DNA of 22,551 nt from positions 1-22,551 of IMG/VR virus record IMGVR_UViG_3300048597_000678. One strand, given 5' to 3'. The stretch comes from a virus. The notes under the pieces were generated by a model that was not told where the DNA came from, did no database searches, and was given only the letters and a program-made list of their open reading frames with translations. Each line of letters begins with the position of its first letter. The stretch's first letter is position 1. Below, one piece after another: positions 1 to 7,824 of this stretch. The position numbers and the translations under genes are program-made.

Positions 1-240
1 TCAATCAGGTGGAGCGGGCGACAAGGGGAGGGACGCGATCGCCTCCTCTATCTCCTCCGCCTTGCCGATCTGGTCTGGCGGGATCTGGACGTGCAGCATA
101 CCCGCGATGAGGCTCACAGCGAAGCGCGATCGCCGTGCCGGTTTACCGAAGAATACGATATCTTCAGGGGGCAAGATGGTGGTGATCTCAGCGATCGCCG
201 CGTCAACGCTGCCAGAGTAGGGAATATCGAGTGTGATCAT
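1..240 (-). CDS. Small hypothetical protein downstream of the tail fibre
   Basis: Complete 79-residue ORF with a TGA stop at the window edge and ATG at 240. The sequence looks like a compact alpha/beta protein: a beta-like start (MITLDIPYSG), a helix around residues 12-20, a short VFFGKPARRS loop, and an acidic helix near residues 60-72 before a Pro-rich tail. No signal peptide, membrane segment or catalytic motif is visible, and I do not recognise the family. It follows the tail fibre gene after 7 nt in the same direction, so it is probably the last or next gene of the tail operon. A small fibre-associated or chaperone role is possible by position only. The leader has no purine-rich ribosome site; it reads CCTAAGACACCT directly before the ATG, much like the leader of the gene starting at 3630. 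Confidence 0.6.
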   Translation of the reverse strand: MITLDIPYSGSVDAAIAEITTILPPEDIVFFGKPARRSRFAVSLIAGMLHVQIPPDQIGKAEEIEEAIASLPLSPAPPD

Positions 241-247
241 AGGTGTC

Positions 248-1825
248 TTAGGAGGGGAACATCAGAAAGCCGTAGACGATTGATCCGGCGTTCACGCCAG
301 ACGCGCCGCCGAACGTGTACCAGCGCACCACGTCGCCAGCGGCTAGCACATAGGGCCGGAAACCAGAAGCAATGTAGTTACCATTGGCGACAACGTCAGG
401 GGTTGAGAAGTTCACAGAGTTGACCGTTGCCCCAATCGACAGGCCCGGATCCACACCAGGGCTAAGAAACTGGAGTAGCACCCCAATCACCCACACCCCG
501 CCAAATCCGGCAGGTACGGTAAAGATACCAGTTGCCGGGTTGTAGAAGTTGCCGTTGTCAACGGTTTCGACTCCGGGAATGAACTGGAAAACAGTATAGT
601 CGGGCGTGTAATAGGCAGTATTGAGCCGTGCGAGGAAACCGGGGTTCCGTTCAACCGTGGGCAGGGTTAGGGGATTCCAGGCGACCTGACCGGATCCGTT
701 GGTATTTAACCAAGTATTATTCGGGCCGGGGGCGAGGCTGCTCACCGCCGTATTGCCGCTGTTGATAGCAAAGGGATAGCGGGTTCCGGCATTTGTCCAG
801 GCCGTACCGTTATAAACAGCCCAATTCCCGGCGGGGATACCTGCAACGGTATTTGTAGAGGTGTTGCGCCAGATCTGCCCCGCTTGCGGGCCGGTTGGGG
901 CGGCGTTGGCTGCGATGAAATCACTCCCAAATACTTCAGGGGGGCTGAGGTATTGGGCGTGTGGGTCGGCCGCTCCCAAGTGAGCGGCGATCGCGCCATC
1001 CACATAGGCCGGGGTAGCCGCTCCAATCAGGGAGGGTGGGTAATCGCCAGCAACAGGAGTCACCGCGCCCGATCGCCCGTTGAATGTTGCCACACCTGAC
1101 TGACCCGGCGGCGGCGCGGTTAGGGTCACAGTTCCGGCGCTTGTCCCTACGGTCAGCCCGCCCGCCCCTGCGAGCTGAATTGCGCCGGTCTGACCGTTAA
1201 GGGAACTAACACCCGGCGCACCGTTGGCTAACCCCGTCGCGGTAAAGGTAATGACATTACCGGCCTGGGTAATGTCGATACCCGATCCTTCTGCCAGGGT
1301 GACATTGCCCTGGAGATTGTTGAGTGTGTTGACACCCGCGCCGCTACCGCCTGTAGTGCCTAACTGAGGAGCAGAGGATCCCAGCGATACCCAGGTCGAA
1401 CCATTCCAATAGGCGTAACCGCCGGATGGAATCCCGGCCACGGTTTGGCCGCTGGTATTTTGCCAGATTGTACCGAGTGCTGGATTGGTGGGAGCGGTAT
1501 TACTGGCGATCGCGGTAGGGTTCGGGGCTGTAGTACCCATCAACACCCACTGCGTACCATTCCAATAGGCGTAATTTCCGGCGGGAATGCCGTTGACCGA
1601 TCCAGGCCCCGCATTGAACCACACTGTACCAGGGGGAGGGTTAAGCGGGGGAGTCGAAGAATTGATGATGCCGCCAACAGTCGATCCAACGATCCGGACC
1701 TGGGAGAGGGGGATCGGATCACTCAATACGGTGGGGGTGAGGTAAAGGCGTACACCCACAATTTGAGCGCCGGAACCGTCATAGACCCAAACGCCGGGGT
1801 ACACCCCGCCTTGATACTCAAACAT
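248..1825 (-). CDS. Tail fibre / receptor-binding protein with C1q-like C-terminus
   Basis: 525 residues, Gly/Ala/Thr/Asn-rich and beta-rich, probably a trimeric virion fibre that contacts the host surface. A module with the core GIPAGNYAYWNG occurs three times (about residues 66-95, 117-146 and 316-345), each preceded by an IWxNTS-like segment. Residues 207-217 (SLNGQTGAIQL) and 247-262 (TFNGRSGAVTPVAGDY) match a motif common in phage fibres, and residues 282-292 (HLGAADPHAQY) match the frequent AADPHPQY hinge. The last 130 residues contain VDNGNFYNPATGIFTVPAG (about 422-440) and resemble a C1q/TNF-like jelly roll. The start at 1825 is preferred over an ATG at 1858 because AGGAGG lies 8 nt upstream and the gene then overlaps the preceding one by only 8 nt. 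The fibre assignment is strong; the receptor is unknown. Confidence 0.85.
   Translation of the reverse strand: MFEYQGGVYPGVWVYDGSGAQIVGVRLYLTPTVLSDPIPLSQVRIVGSTVGGIINSSTPPLNPPPGTVWFNAGPGSVNGIPAGNYAYWNGTQWVLMGTTAPNPTAIASNTAPTNPALGTIWQNTSGQTVAGIPSGGYAYWNGSTWVSLGSSAPQLGTTGGSGAGVNTLNNLQGNVTLAEGSGIDITQAGNVITFTATGLANGAPGVSSLNGQTGAIQLAGAGGLTVGTSAGTVTLTAPPPGQSGVATFNGRSGAVTPVAGDYPPSLIGAATPAYVDGAIAAHLGAADPHAQYLSPPEVFGSDFIAANAAPTGPQAGQIWRNTSTNTVAGIPAGNWAVYNGTAWTNAGTRYPFAINSGNTAVSSLAPGPNNTWLNTNGSGQVAWNPLTLPTVERNPGFLARLNTAYYTPDYTVFQFIPGVETVDNGNFYNPATGIFTVPAGFGGVWVIGVLLQFLSPGVDPGLSIGATVNSVNFSTPDVVANGNYIASGFRPYVLAAGDVVRWYTFGGASGVNAGSIVYGFLMFPS
1353..1364 (-). repeat. Dispersed 12-mer GTTAGKCACTAC, copy 1
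   Basis: GTTAGGCACTAC on the minus strand, inside the tail fibre gene, where it is read as Leu-Gly-Thr-Thr. One of nine copies in the window. Confidence 0.8.
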
Positions 1826-2921
1826 TATTCGATCCTCCTGATGATGGCAGAGTGTCACCCCGGCGGATCATTGCCGCCAGGACGTGTTTACAGTAGGCCC
1901 GCCCGTCTTCGTCGGTGGGAGCGCCCGCGTCACTCTCAATCCACACGCGATCGCGCCACCGACTGGGGAACTCGGACGCGGGATCCTGCAACTCGATCCG
2001 GGTGTAATCGGGGCAATTGCATTCATAATGTCTGCGGCCCGGATCCAGGGGGAGGGGCGGATCTTGCGGCGGATCTGGATCGGCTGGATCGGGCGGCGGC
2101 GGATCGGGGTTGGTGGGATCAAAGCCAACGGGGTAGGCGACGGCCTGCAAAGCAACTGAGTCGAAGATCAGGGGTTCAGCGCTGTCGATTGGCATCTCGT
2201 ATTCCACCAGGCCCGCCCCTGAAAACGCTAGCGGCACCGCTTCACCCGGGCGGGGAACGTAGCGATATGTGACTACGACGGTTGCCCGGTTTACCCCCGT
2301 GGGTAATCGTAGGGTGTAAATCATTCCGGCTTGCACCCAATACCCGCCACCCAATTGATTCAGGGTTTGCCCTGCCAATCCGGGCGCGGCCACAATCCTG
2401 AACAGGTTAGGGGCTTCTCTCAGGTCTTGCAGTGTCAAGCCCGCCTGAAATCGGGCCCCCAATAACCAGGGGATATCCAGGATGGTAGACGGCACACCGA
2501 AGCGGATCGCCGCGCTGGAAATGACTACGCGCCCGGTTGCGTCGGTGATTTCAGGGGGTAAACCGGGCTGTAAATCGGAAAGTCGCGCGACAAATACCGT
2601 CGAGGCGGTATTTTGTGGCGGGCCGGGCCGGGGCGGCGGGCCTAATGGATCGGGGGTGGGTGGTGTGGGGAGGGGTGGCTCGTCTTCGTCTACCGTCACA
2701 ACCCAACCGCCGGGGGGCTTGGGAGCGCGATCGCTTGGGAAGAAATACAGCACCCGGCCCGGGCGATCCGACGGAATTTCTTCAATCAGATCCACCAACC
2801 CCGCGGCCGCTTCTAGTCGGATATCGAGTGACTTATAGCGATCGGTTTGCTCTTGGGTGTACGTCACCTTCGTGCCCGGTTTGCGGGGAATGCGGCGGGC
2901 GATGCCTTGAGGCTTTCTCAC
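1818..2921 (-). CDS. Pro-rich virion protein with C-terminal SWIM-like zinc motif
   Basis: 367 residues. Layout: basic N-terminus and helix (1-50), a proline-dense linker (about 81-102), a globular beta-rich region (about 105-262), a second proline/aspartate linker (about 268-294), and a Cys/His tail. The tail has C301-x-C303 and, 40 residues on, C344-K-H346, which fits the CxC...CxH pattern of SWIM zinc fingers. SWIM domains bind zinc and usually mediate DNA or protein contacts, mostly in cellular proteins. The gene lies between a connector-type gene (4-nt ATGA overlap upstream) and the tail fibre gene (8-nt overlap downstream), so a baseplate, tail or adaptor role is inferred from position. 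The insert between the two ligand pairs is long for a SWIM finger. Another SWIM-type protein is encoded at 15620-16120. Confidence 0.65.
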   Translation of the reverse strand: MRKPQGIARRIPRKPGTKVTYTQEQTDRYKSLDIRLEAAAGLVDLIEEIPSDRPGRVLYFFPSDRAPKPPGGWVVTVDEDEPPLPTPPTPDPLGPPPRPGPPQNTASTVFVARLSDLQPGLPPEITDATGRVVISSAAIRFGVPSTILDIPWLLGARFQAGLTLQDLREAPNLFRIVAAPGLAGQTLNQLGGGYWVQAGMIYTLRLPTGVNRATVVVTYRYVPRPGEAVPLAFSGAGLVEYEMPIDSAEPLIFDSVALQAVAYPVGFDPTNPDPPPPDPADPDPPQDPPLPLDPGRRHYECNCPDYTRIELQDPASEFPSRWRDRVWIESDAGAPTDEDGRAYCKHVLAAMIRRGDTLPSSGGSNNV

Positions 2922-3316
2922 TGGCGAATGCTCCCATAGTTCAGGTATTGCCAGTTCTCAGGATTGTTATAGTTTCGCGCTCCCAAGAACCGCGCTAGGC
3001 GGTCAGTTTCGCGGATGTACGCTTTTTCGCGCTGCGACTGGGTGAGGGCCCGGTATTCCACATCGGTATAGTTACGATCGCCGGTCAACACGCGGCGGTA
3101 GGCAATACCAGAGTCCTGCTGATCCGTTTCGGATTCATCGAATGTTTTATCGCACCGATTCAGTAGTTTGAGCGCAAATTGCACCCATTCAAAGGTTTTG
3201 GTGTCATCCAATAGGGAGCGGTTCAGGATCAATTCATCCCCAGCGGGAACGGCGCGGTTGGTATATCCCAGATGATGCCGCGCTCGTTGCTGCTCTGGAA
3301 ATGCGAGGGAGGGCAT
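2918..3316 (-). CDS. Hypothetical head-tail connector-type protein
   Basis: 132 residues, soluble, charged and mostly helical by appearance, with many Arg, Tyr and Glu residues. A central segment (about 30-60) looks like an amphipathic helix pair, and the C-terminus is Tyr/Asn-rich (NYNNPENWQYLNYG). There is no recognisable motif. It is translationally coupled on both sides: its ATG overlaps the TAA of the gene upstream by one base (TAATG at 3318-3314) and its stop overlaps the next start as ATGA. Its position two genes after the capsid region and before tail genes suggests a head-completion or adaptor protein, but this is inference from gene order only. Confidence 0.6.
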   Translation of the reverse strand: MPSLAFPEQQRARHHLGYTNRAVPAGDELILNRSLLDDTKTFEWVQFALKLLNRCDKTFDESETDQQDSGIAYRRVLTGDRNYTDVEYRALTQSQREKAYIRETDRLARFLGARNYNNPENWQYLNYGSIRQ

Positions 3317-3630
3317 TAGGCGATCGCTCCCTCTTTCACGCCCGTTACTGTCCCCTCTTTAGTCATCGTGGCTCTAATGCCGGGGTTGGATTTCGGGGCG
3401 GGCGGCTTTTTGGCCGCGTAGCTCACTTCATGGGGATAGAGAAAATCAGGCAAGCCAGTGATGTCGCCTTTCGGCTGAAAACAGAGGAGATTACCGGAGC
3501 TATCCAGGACAGCATCGACTTCGATCTTTTCGCCCTCGTAATAGATGGAGTCCATGGGGATATCGACGTTGAAATTGCCGAACTGATCCGGCGTGAGAAT
3601 GACAGTGGAGCGGCGGCGTTGTTGTGGCAT
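3316..3630 (-). CDS. Small hypothetical protein of the head module
   Basis: 104 residues, beta-rich, with an N-terminal basic patch (MPQQRRRSTVILT) and a C-terminal KKPPAPK stretch followed by a Thr/Val/Gly-rich end. No transmembrane segment or known motif is visible. It sits in the tightly packed structural operon, 24 nt after the preceding gene and overlapping the next by one base. Its size and position fit a capsid decoration, stabilisation or head-completion protein, but nothing in the sequence proves this. The leader lacks a Shine-Dalgarno site and reads CCTAAGACGCT before ATG. Confidence 0.55.
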   Translation of the reverse strand: MPQQRRRSTVILTPDQFGNFNVDIPMDSIYYEGEKIEVDAVLDSSGNLLCFQPKGDITGLPDFLYPHEVSYAAKKPPAPKSNPGIRATMTKEGTVTGVKEGAIA

Positions 3631-3654
3631 AGCGTCTTAGGTTTTAGGGGTTGG

Positions 3655-4263
3655 CTAGGGGATTAAATCAGAGCGGTAAATCACCTGTAAGGCTTCTTGC
3701 TGTTGGCGACTGAGCATGATGCCATCATCCACAGTGGGCGCTCCTACCCGTTGCTGCCACACGACGCGCACATCAACCCGCACGGGGATAGACTCGGGCG
3801 AATTGCCAGGGGCCACGATCGCGCCTGGCGGGGTTTGGTTTGTACCCTGCAACGTGCGCGTACCGGGATCCGTGTTGTTGCCGTGTAACCACAGTTTGGG
3901 CGTGAAATTGGTGGTTAGGGTGAAATCAGAAAGCTGTTGTTGCCCCTGGTCTACCAAAAACCCGTTGTTATTGACGGGTAGGGACTGCACCACATAGGCG
4001 TTCGTATCGGTCACACTAGCGGCAACCTTCAGGCGATCGCCCGCCGTGCCAATACAGGGTTTATAGAGCGTAAACGCCACATCACGGATCTTATTCCCGG
4101 CGGTCACTACCAGGGGTTGATTTGTACTATCCAGGATCGGCCATTCTTTGGCGGGTTGCCCAATCAGGGCTACCCCGTGCCAAATCACCGTTACCCATCC
4201 GGGATCGGCATGAACTACGGCCACGTTATTGCCGTAAACGACGTTTCCAAAATTGTGAGGCAT
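3655..4263 (-). CDS. Hypothetical structural protein after the capsid gene
   Basis: 202 residues, rich in Val, Thr, Asn and Gln and beta-rich by appearance (for example GWVTVIWHGVALIG and FTLTTNFTPKLWLHG). There is no signal peptide, coiled coil or catalytic motif, and a single cysteine. It lies 39 nt downstream of the major capsid gene in the same direction. Decoration, head-tail joining or tail proteins are common there, and it ends with a helix-forming segment LSRQQQEALQVIYR. I do not recognise the family. The start at 4263 is the only reasonable ATG and has a pyrimidine-rich leader with no ribosome site. Confidence 0.6.
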   Translation of the reverse strand: MPHNFGNVVYGNNVAVVHADPGWVTVIWHGVALIGQPAKEWPILDSTNQPLVVTAGNKIRDVAFTLYKPCIGTAGDRLKVAASVTDTNAYVVQSLPVNNNGFLVDQGQQQLSDFTLTTNFTPKLWLHGNNTDPGTRTLQGTNQTPPGAIVAPGNSPESIPVRVDVRVVWQQRVGAPTVDDGIMLSRQQQEALQVIYRSDLIP

Positions 4264-4302
4264 AGATTTTAGAGAGGGGAGAGAGAGGACAGAGGGAACT
4301 AA

Positions 4303-5397
4303 TTAGTTGGCATAGGTACGAATCTCAACCGAGCATCCAGAAAATTCGTCATCATCGAGCATGTACTCGTACTCTCCGAACATCTGCCAGATAAAAAATT
4401 CATGACGGCCATAATCACGGCCCTCATAGGGACGGACAGAAGGCCCGCGATCTGCGACGACTTGCCCCACTGTGTTAGGGCCAAACGCGATCGCTAGATA
4501 GGCGCGTTGGGTGCCGTTGGCTGTAGTGACTAACTTTGTCGGCAAGGTATTGGTCACGTAGAAGTCGAAATTTTCGTACTGATAAACCACCGGCGGCGGC
4601 GCGTCCATCATCGGCCCGATCCCAGTGGCTAACATTCCGGCATTCGTAGCAGGGCTAACCGTGGGATTCTGCCCCTGCGTGACAGCGCTATTCCCTACCA
4701 GGGCGATCGCGTACTGTTGGAATTCGGGATCTTCGCGTAGATGCCGCATCCAGCGCTCATCACACACGATCCGGCGCTTGCCGTTGGGAAACACGCCCGT
4801 ATTCAGGCGACTCAGTTGCTCATTCACTCGCCGCAAGTCTGCGACCGTAATCTTGTCACTGGCTAGTACGTTCGCGTCCGCTTTTGCACCAGGGTTGTAT
4901 TTGAAAATCGTCCTCATACATTCCATTGCCAGAATGCGATCGTCCAATCTGGCGTAATCGTCGGCTAGGAGCATCGAGCCGATCGAGCGGTGAAACTCTG
5001 CCAATCCACCCACATAATCACCGCGCTGGACACGGCTCCATAGTTCATGCACTGCGAACCGCATATCAGATTCGGTGATATGCAGGCAGGCGGGGAGGCC
5101 GTCAAAGGTAGACGGCCCGGTAAATTCCCGAATTCGCACTTGCCTGATCCGGGGGTCAACGCTCACGGTCCTGTTTGTGCCAATCATCTGATCCGCCTGC
5201 CGGGTGCGCTGCGCCTTGGAGAGGCCGCGATCGCCCAATGTGGGAAACCTTTTGATATCGGCATACTTGCCAAGCGTCGCGTTCGGGTTCCAAATGGGCT
5301 GCACTTCCAGGGCCCGCCGCATTTGATAGAACCCCGTGCGAGTGGGTAGCAGGGAACTAAGGAGGCGGGCCGGTTCAAATCCAGTAGTTTGAGGCAT
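4303..5397 (-). CDS. Major capsid protein, HK97-fold type (N4-gp56-like)
   Basis: 364 residues. The pattern fits an HK97-fold shell protein: an N-terminal arm (1-60), a beta segment leading into LHITESDMRFAV (105-115), a long helix region (about 116-165), a domain with VCDERWMRHL and DPEFQQYA (211-230), the segment YENFDFYVTNTLP (274-286), and a C-terminal piece GEYEYMLDDDEF (341-352). The arrangement and the late FDFY / FGEYEY segments recall the N4-gp56 family of capsid proteins. It builds the icosahedral head around the scaffold. Position is exactly as expected, after terminase, portal and scaffold genes. The leader is pyrimidine-rich with no Shine-Dalgarno. Capsid identity is likely; the exact family is less sure. 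Confidence 0.8.
   Translation of the reverse strand: MPQTTGFEPARLLSSLLPTRTGFYQMRRALEVQPIWNPNATLGKYADIKRFPTLGDRGLSKAQRTRQADQMIGTNRTVSVDPRIRQVRIREFTGPSTFDGLPACLHITESDMRFAVHELWSRVQRGDYVGGLAEFHRSIGSMLLADDYARLDDRILAMECMRTIFKYNPGAKADANVLASDKITVADLRRVNEQLSRLNTGVFPNGKRRIVCDERWMRHLREDPEFQQYAIALVGNSAVTQGQNPTVSPATNAGMLATGIGPMMDAPPPVVYQYENFDFYVTNTLPTKLVTTANGTQRAYLAIAFGPNTVGQVVADRGPSVRPYEGRDYGRHEFFIWQMFGEYEYMLDDDEFSGCSVEIRTYAN
4523..4534 (-). repeat. Dispersed 12-mer GTTAGKCACTAC, copy 2
   Basis: GTTAGTCACTAC on the minus strand within the capsid gene, read as Leu-Val-Thr-Thr. Confidence 0.8.
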
Positions 5398-5453
5398 AGA
5401 GGGAGATGATAGGGGGAGGTTAGCGACCTAAAAAAGATTCGATTAAAACTCGG

Positions 5454-6152
5454 TTAAAACTGAGTCGGCCAATAATCTGATAGAGAGTTCAGGATCCCGG
5501 TTGCAATCACTTCTGAAGGAATCTGATTGAGGGCTTGCAGGGCTGCCCCATCCGGCGGGTTAATCCCACTTTGCAATACTCGTAACGCTTGCGAGTAATC
5601 CGCCCCCTGCAAGGGTTGACCGGGGGCTGTGGGGAATTGCGCCCGTCCGCCGGACTGGGAGATTTGGCGGTCAAATTCGGCTAGTGCCTGTTGGCGGGTT
5701 TGCGGGTTCATGACCGCCTGTAAAAATCCCTGATATTCTTCCTGTAAGCTGACGTACTCCTGATTCAGGGCCGATAGAGTGAGGCCCTGAGAGGCTAAAA
5801 ACTCGTCATTCTGAGGAAAGCCGTTTTCGTCTAGCCGGGGGTCAATCTCACCCTGAGACTCAGTATTCCCGACTTGAGAGTCCGTTGAAGAATTGGAGGA
5901 TGGGGGAGCGAGTGAGGTCGAGGAATCCGCCGCCGCGACGGGTGCTGGCCCCTGGATCGGGGATGGGCCCTGAGTCGATTGGTTGCGCCCGATCAACGTC
6001 TCCACCAGATTGAAGAGGCGATGTTGATACGATTGGTTCGGCATTTCCCCGTTGCTGACTGGCGCGGATGACGGCGGCATTGACAGCGGCGGGGTAGTAC
6101 CGCTCTGCACTGGTTCCGGACTGATTGGGGGGGGAGTTGAATTGCTGTCCAT
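5454..6152 (-). CDS. Candidate scaffold protein, 5' part nested in portal gene
   Basis: 232 residues between portal and capsid genes, the usual place of the scaffold that templates shell assembly. The N-terminal half is Pro/Ser/Gln-rich and disordered-looking. Residues about 125-165 form a Glu/Gln-rich helix (LNQEYVSLQEEYQGFL), followed by Gln-rich helices to the C-terminus. This composition is typical of phage scaffolds, though there is no strong positive C-terminal cluster. The ORF opens 293 bp before the portal gene ends and runs in a different frame. Starts at 6152 (M1), 6080 (M25) and 6044 (M37) are possible. None has a good ribosome site, M37 having only GGGGAA close by, so the true overlap may be 185 bp. 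Scaffold is inferred from position and composition. Confidence 0.55.
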   Translation of the reverse strand: MDSNSTPPPISPEPVQSGTTPPLSMPPSSAPVSNGEMPNQSYQHRLFNLVETLIGRNQSTQGPSPIQGPAPVAAADSSTSLAPPSSNSSTDSQVGNTESQGEIDPRLDENGFPQNDEFLASQGLTLSALNQEYVSLQEEYQGFLQAVMNPQTRQQALAEFDRQISQSGGRAQFPTAPGQPLQGADYSQALRVLQSGINPPDGAALQALNQIPSEVIATGILNSLSDYWPTQF

Positions 6153-7575
6153 AGGCTAGAGCATTGAGGATGAAGGGGATGAAACTTTGGGCGATGGTGA
6201 GGCCGGTTAACGGATCAACATAGGGGGCCCCCGTTGCTGGATCGGTTAGGGCCGTGGCCTGACTGAACATCTGCATGATTTGGGAGAGGTAGCGAATCGG
6301 CACACCGCCAGATCCGACCATCATGTCGATTTCGGCTTCTGTCTTTTCCGGGAAAATCCATTTCATGGTTTCCTTGGCGTTGACTCCAACCTCAGTTAAA
6401 TTCCGCCCCACGATGGAGCGTTTGAGCGTGTCGTCAGCCGTGGGCATGAATACCGATCCAACCCGGTAGGAAACCGAGCGATCGCCCGCCGGGGGAATGC
6501 CTTGTAAACCTTTGGTCGCGACGAATACGGCCTCTTCTGCCAGGATGGCAAAGCTCAAGATCTCACAAATTCCATATTTAAATAGAGCGAGTTGCTTATC
6601 GCGGGCCGTCGCGGCCACCTTGCCGTACACCACGCGGCTCTCAGTTGCCGTCTCAATGCCGCGCTCTAAAATTCCGCCCAATGCTTCACGTAATTGCCGC
6701 TCATAATCCGCCGCGAAAATCTGATGATCCTGCGGAATGGGATTAATCTGGAGTTGCTCTAAGCGATCGTCCGGCTCAAAATCGCCAAACACCTTCTTGA
6801 GCTTACGGAATCGCGGCGGCGGAGCCGTCGGGCCCATCTCAAAACCGCTCATATAGGCGACAGAATTACGCTGATCCGGCGTACTATCCTGGTACATCCC
6901 CTGATACAGCTCACCTGCGCTCTTATTCGTCACCAGGGGGTTGTAGCAAAACTCTAAAATCTTTTCGGCAATGCCGCCGGTCACTTCGTCATGGATCTGG
7001 AGATGCGACTCCACCATTTTGAAGTCCGGATCACCCAACTCACCCCCAGCGGGCGGCGGGTTCAACACCTCCACATAGGGCAGATACCCCAGCGGGTTTT
7101 TAGCGGTCGATTGGGCGGGTATCTCCTGATCTAGATTGGGCTTATTGTCCAAATCGGCAAACTCAATTAACCCAGGTGTTACCCGCAAGCACACCCACTT
7201 CACCCGGGGCGGTGCGCCGGGTTCGATCCGGCGGTAGGGATAGCAGTATTTCGCGGCGGCAATATCGCCATACTCGTCTGCTTCCACCCGGTAACAGTCC
7301 GGGGTGTAGTGCCTAATGCGGTATGGGGTGCGGTGGCTATAGCCGTTTGGGTATAGCTCTAGAAGAATTCGCCCTTTCCCCAGCATGTGGCTGATCATTT
7401 GCGGAATCATCAGATCCAGGCGATTGCCCGTCACCAACGTCTGAATAAAGGCTGATCGCGCTCCACTTGGATCAATCACAGGTAAAAATTCCACCCCTGT
7501 GCCACGGGTGAACGTAATCATCTGCTGTAAATGATTGATTTTTACCTGGGAGTTGTTGAGACTCATGCAAATCAT
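5860..7575 (-). CDS. Portal protein
   Basis: 571 residues following the large terminase gene. Portal proteins form the dodecameric ring at one capsid vertex through which DNA is pumped. Features: an N-terminal region with MLGKGRILLELYPNG and the tyrosine-rich RHYTPDCYRVEADEYGD segment. Next is LGYLPYVEVLNP followed by a helix typical of the portal clip/stem region (HLQIHDEVTGGIAEKILEF), then the helices around YERQLREALGG and RDKQLALFKYGICEILSF. The C-terminus is Pro/Gln/Ser-rich. A start at 7566 (MSLNN) is equally possible; neither has a ribosome site. The last 293 bp also encode the start of the scaffold candidate in another frame. The assignment rests on gene order, size and fold-like features, without a single diagnostic residue. 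Confidence 0.75.
   Translation of the reverse strand: MICMSLNNSQVKINHLQQMITFTRGTGVEFLPVIDPSGARSAFIQTLVTGNRLDLMIPQMISHMLGKGRILLELYPNGYSHRTPYRIRHYTPDCYRVEADEYGDIAAAKYCYPYRRIEPGAPPRVKWVCLRVTPGLIEFADLDNKPNLDQEIPAQSTAKNPLGYLPYVEVLNPPPAGGELGDPDFKMVESHLQIHDEVTGGIAEKILEFCYNPLVTNKSAGELYQGMYQDSTPDQRNSVAYMSGFEMGPTAPPPRFRKLKKVFGDFEPDDRLEQLQINPIPQDHQIFAADYERQLREALGGILERGIETATESRVVYGKVAATARDKQLALFKYGICEILSFAILAEEAVFVATKGLQGIPPAGDRSVSYRVGSVFMPTADDTLKRSIVGRNLTEVGVNAKETMKWIFPEKTEAEIDMMVGSGGVPIRYLSQIMQMFSQATALTDPATGAPYVDPLTGLTIAQSFIPFILNALAYGQQFNSPPNQSGTSAERYYPAAVNAAVIRASQQRGNAEPIVSTSPLQSGGDVDRAQPIDSGPIPDPGASTRRGGGFLDLTRSPILQFFNGLSSREY
7306..7317 (-). repeat. Dispersed 12-mer GTTAGKCACTAC, copy 3 (one mismatch)
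   Basis: ATTAGGCACTAC on the minus strand inside the portal gene. It is in a different frame from copies 1 and 2 and contributes to Arg-His-Tyr-Thr. Confidence 0.7.
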
Positions 7576-7620
7576 ATTAAGACTGTATTAGTTATACCCC
7601 CATAGATGGAGGGAATACCA

Positions 7621-7824
7621 ATGAGTCAATGTTTGGAGAATTGCACCACGTCGGACGCTGCCAGGGAACGGGGCGATCGCTGTTTGGTCGCGTGCTTTTC
7701 TGACTGCTATGCAAAGGAGGGAGCGCGGCTAGATTTCCGTTGCAGCCGCGATAGGGCTATCACCGTCGCATCTGCCAAGTCGTCATGCTCTAGCGTGGTT
7801 CTCAGTAGCTCACTCACAAGCTGA
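7621..7824 (+). CDS. Possible small Cys-rich protein antisense to terL 3' end
   Basis: A 67-codon plus-strand ORF that begins in the 131-bp gap between terL and the portal gene and runs antisense into the last 118 bp of terL. It has the best Shine-Dalgarno context in this neighbourhood: GGAGGG at 7608-7613, 7 nt before ATG. The first 34 residues carry C-x3-C, then 12 residues, then C-x3-C-x3-C (CLENC ... CLVACFSDC), a regular pattern that could bind metal or form disulfides. The C-terminal half is Ser-rich and lies over terL, so it may be only a shadow. No function can be given. It could be a real antisense micro-gene or chance; all neighbours run the other way. Confidence 0.25.
   Translation: MSQCLENCTTSDAARERGDRCLVACFSDCYAKEGARLDFRCSRDRAITVASAKSSCSSVVLSSSLTS

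Noticed and set aside
91-423. Plus-strand ORF of 110 residues over the first two genes
   Set aside because: Arg-rich composition typical of an antisense shadow, overlaps two better genes, no ribosome site.
1445-2272. Plus-strand ORF of 275 residues antisense to the tail fibre and Pro-rich genes
   Set aside because: Arg/Gly/Ser-rich shadow of GC-rich coding DNA; the minus-strand genes have clear motifs and coupling.
3301-3666. Plus-strand ORF of 121 residues opposite two small head genes
   Set aside because: Antisense to a coupled chain of genes; no ribosome site and no independent support.
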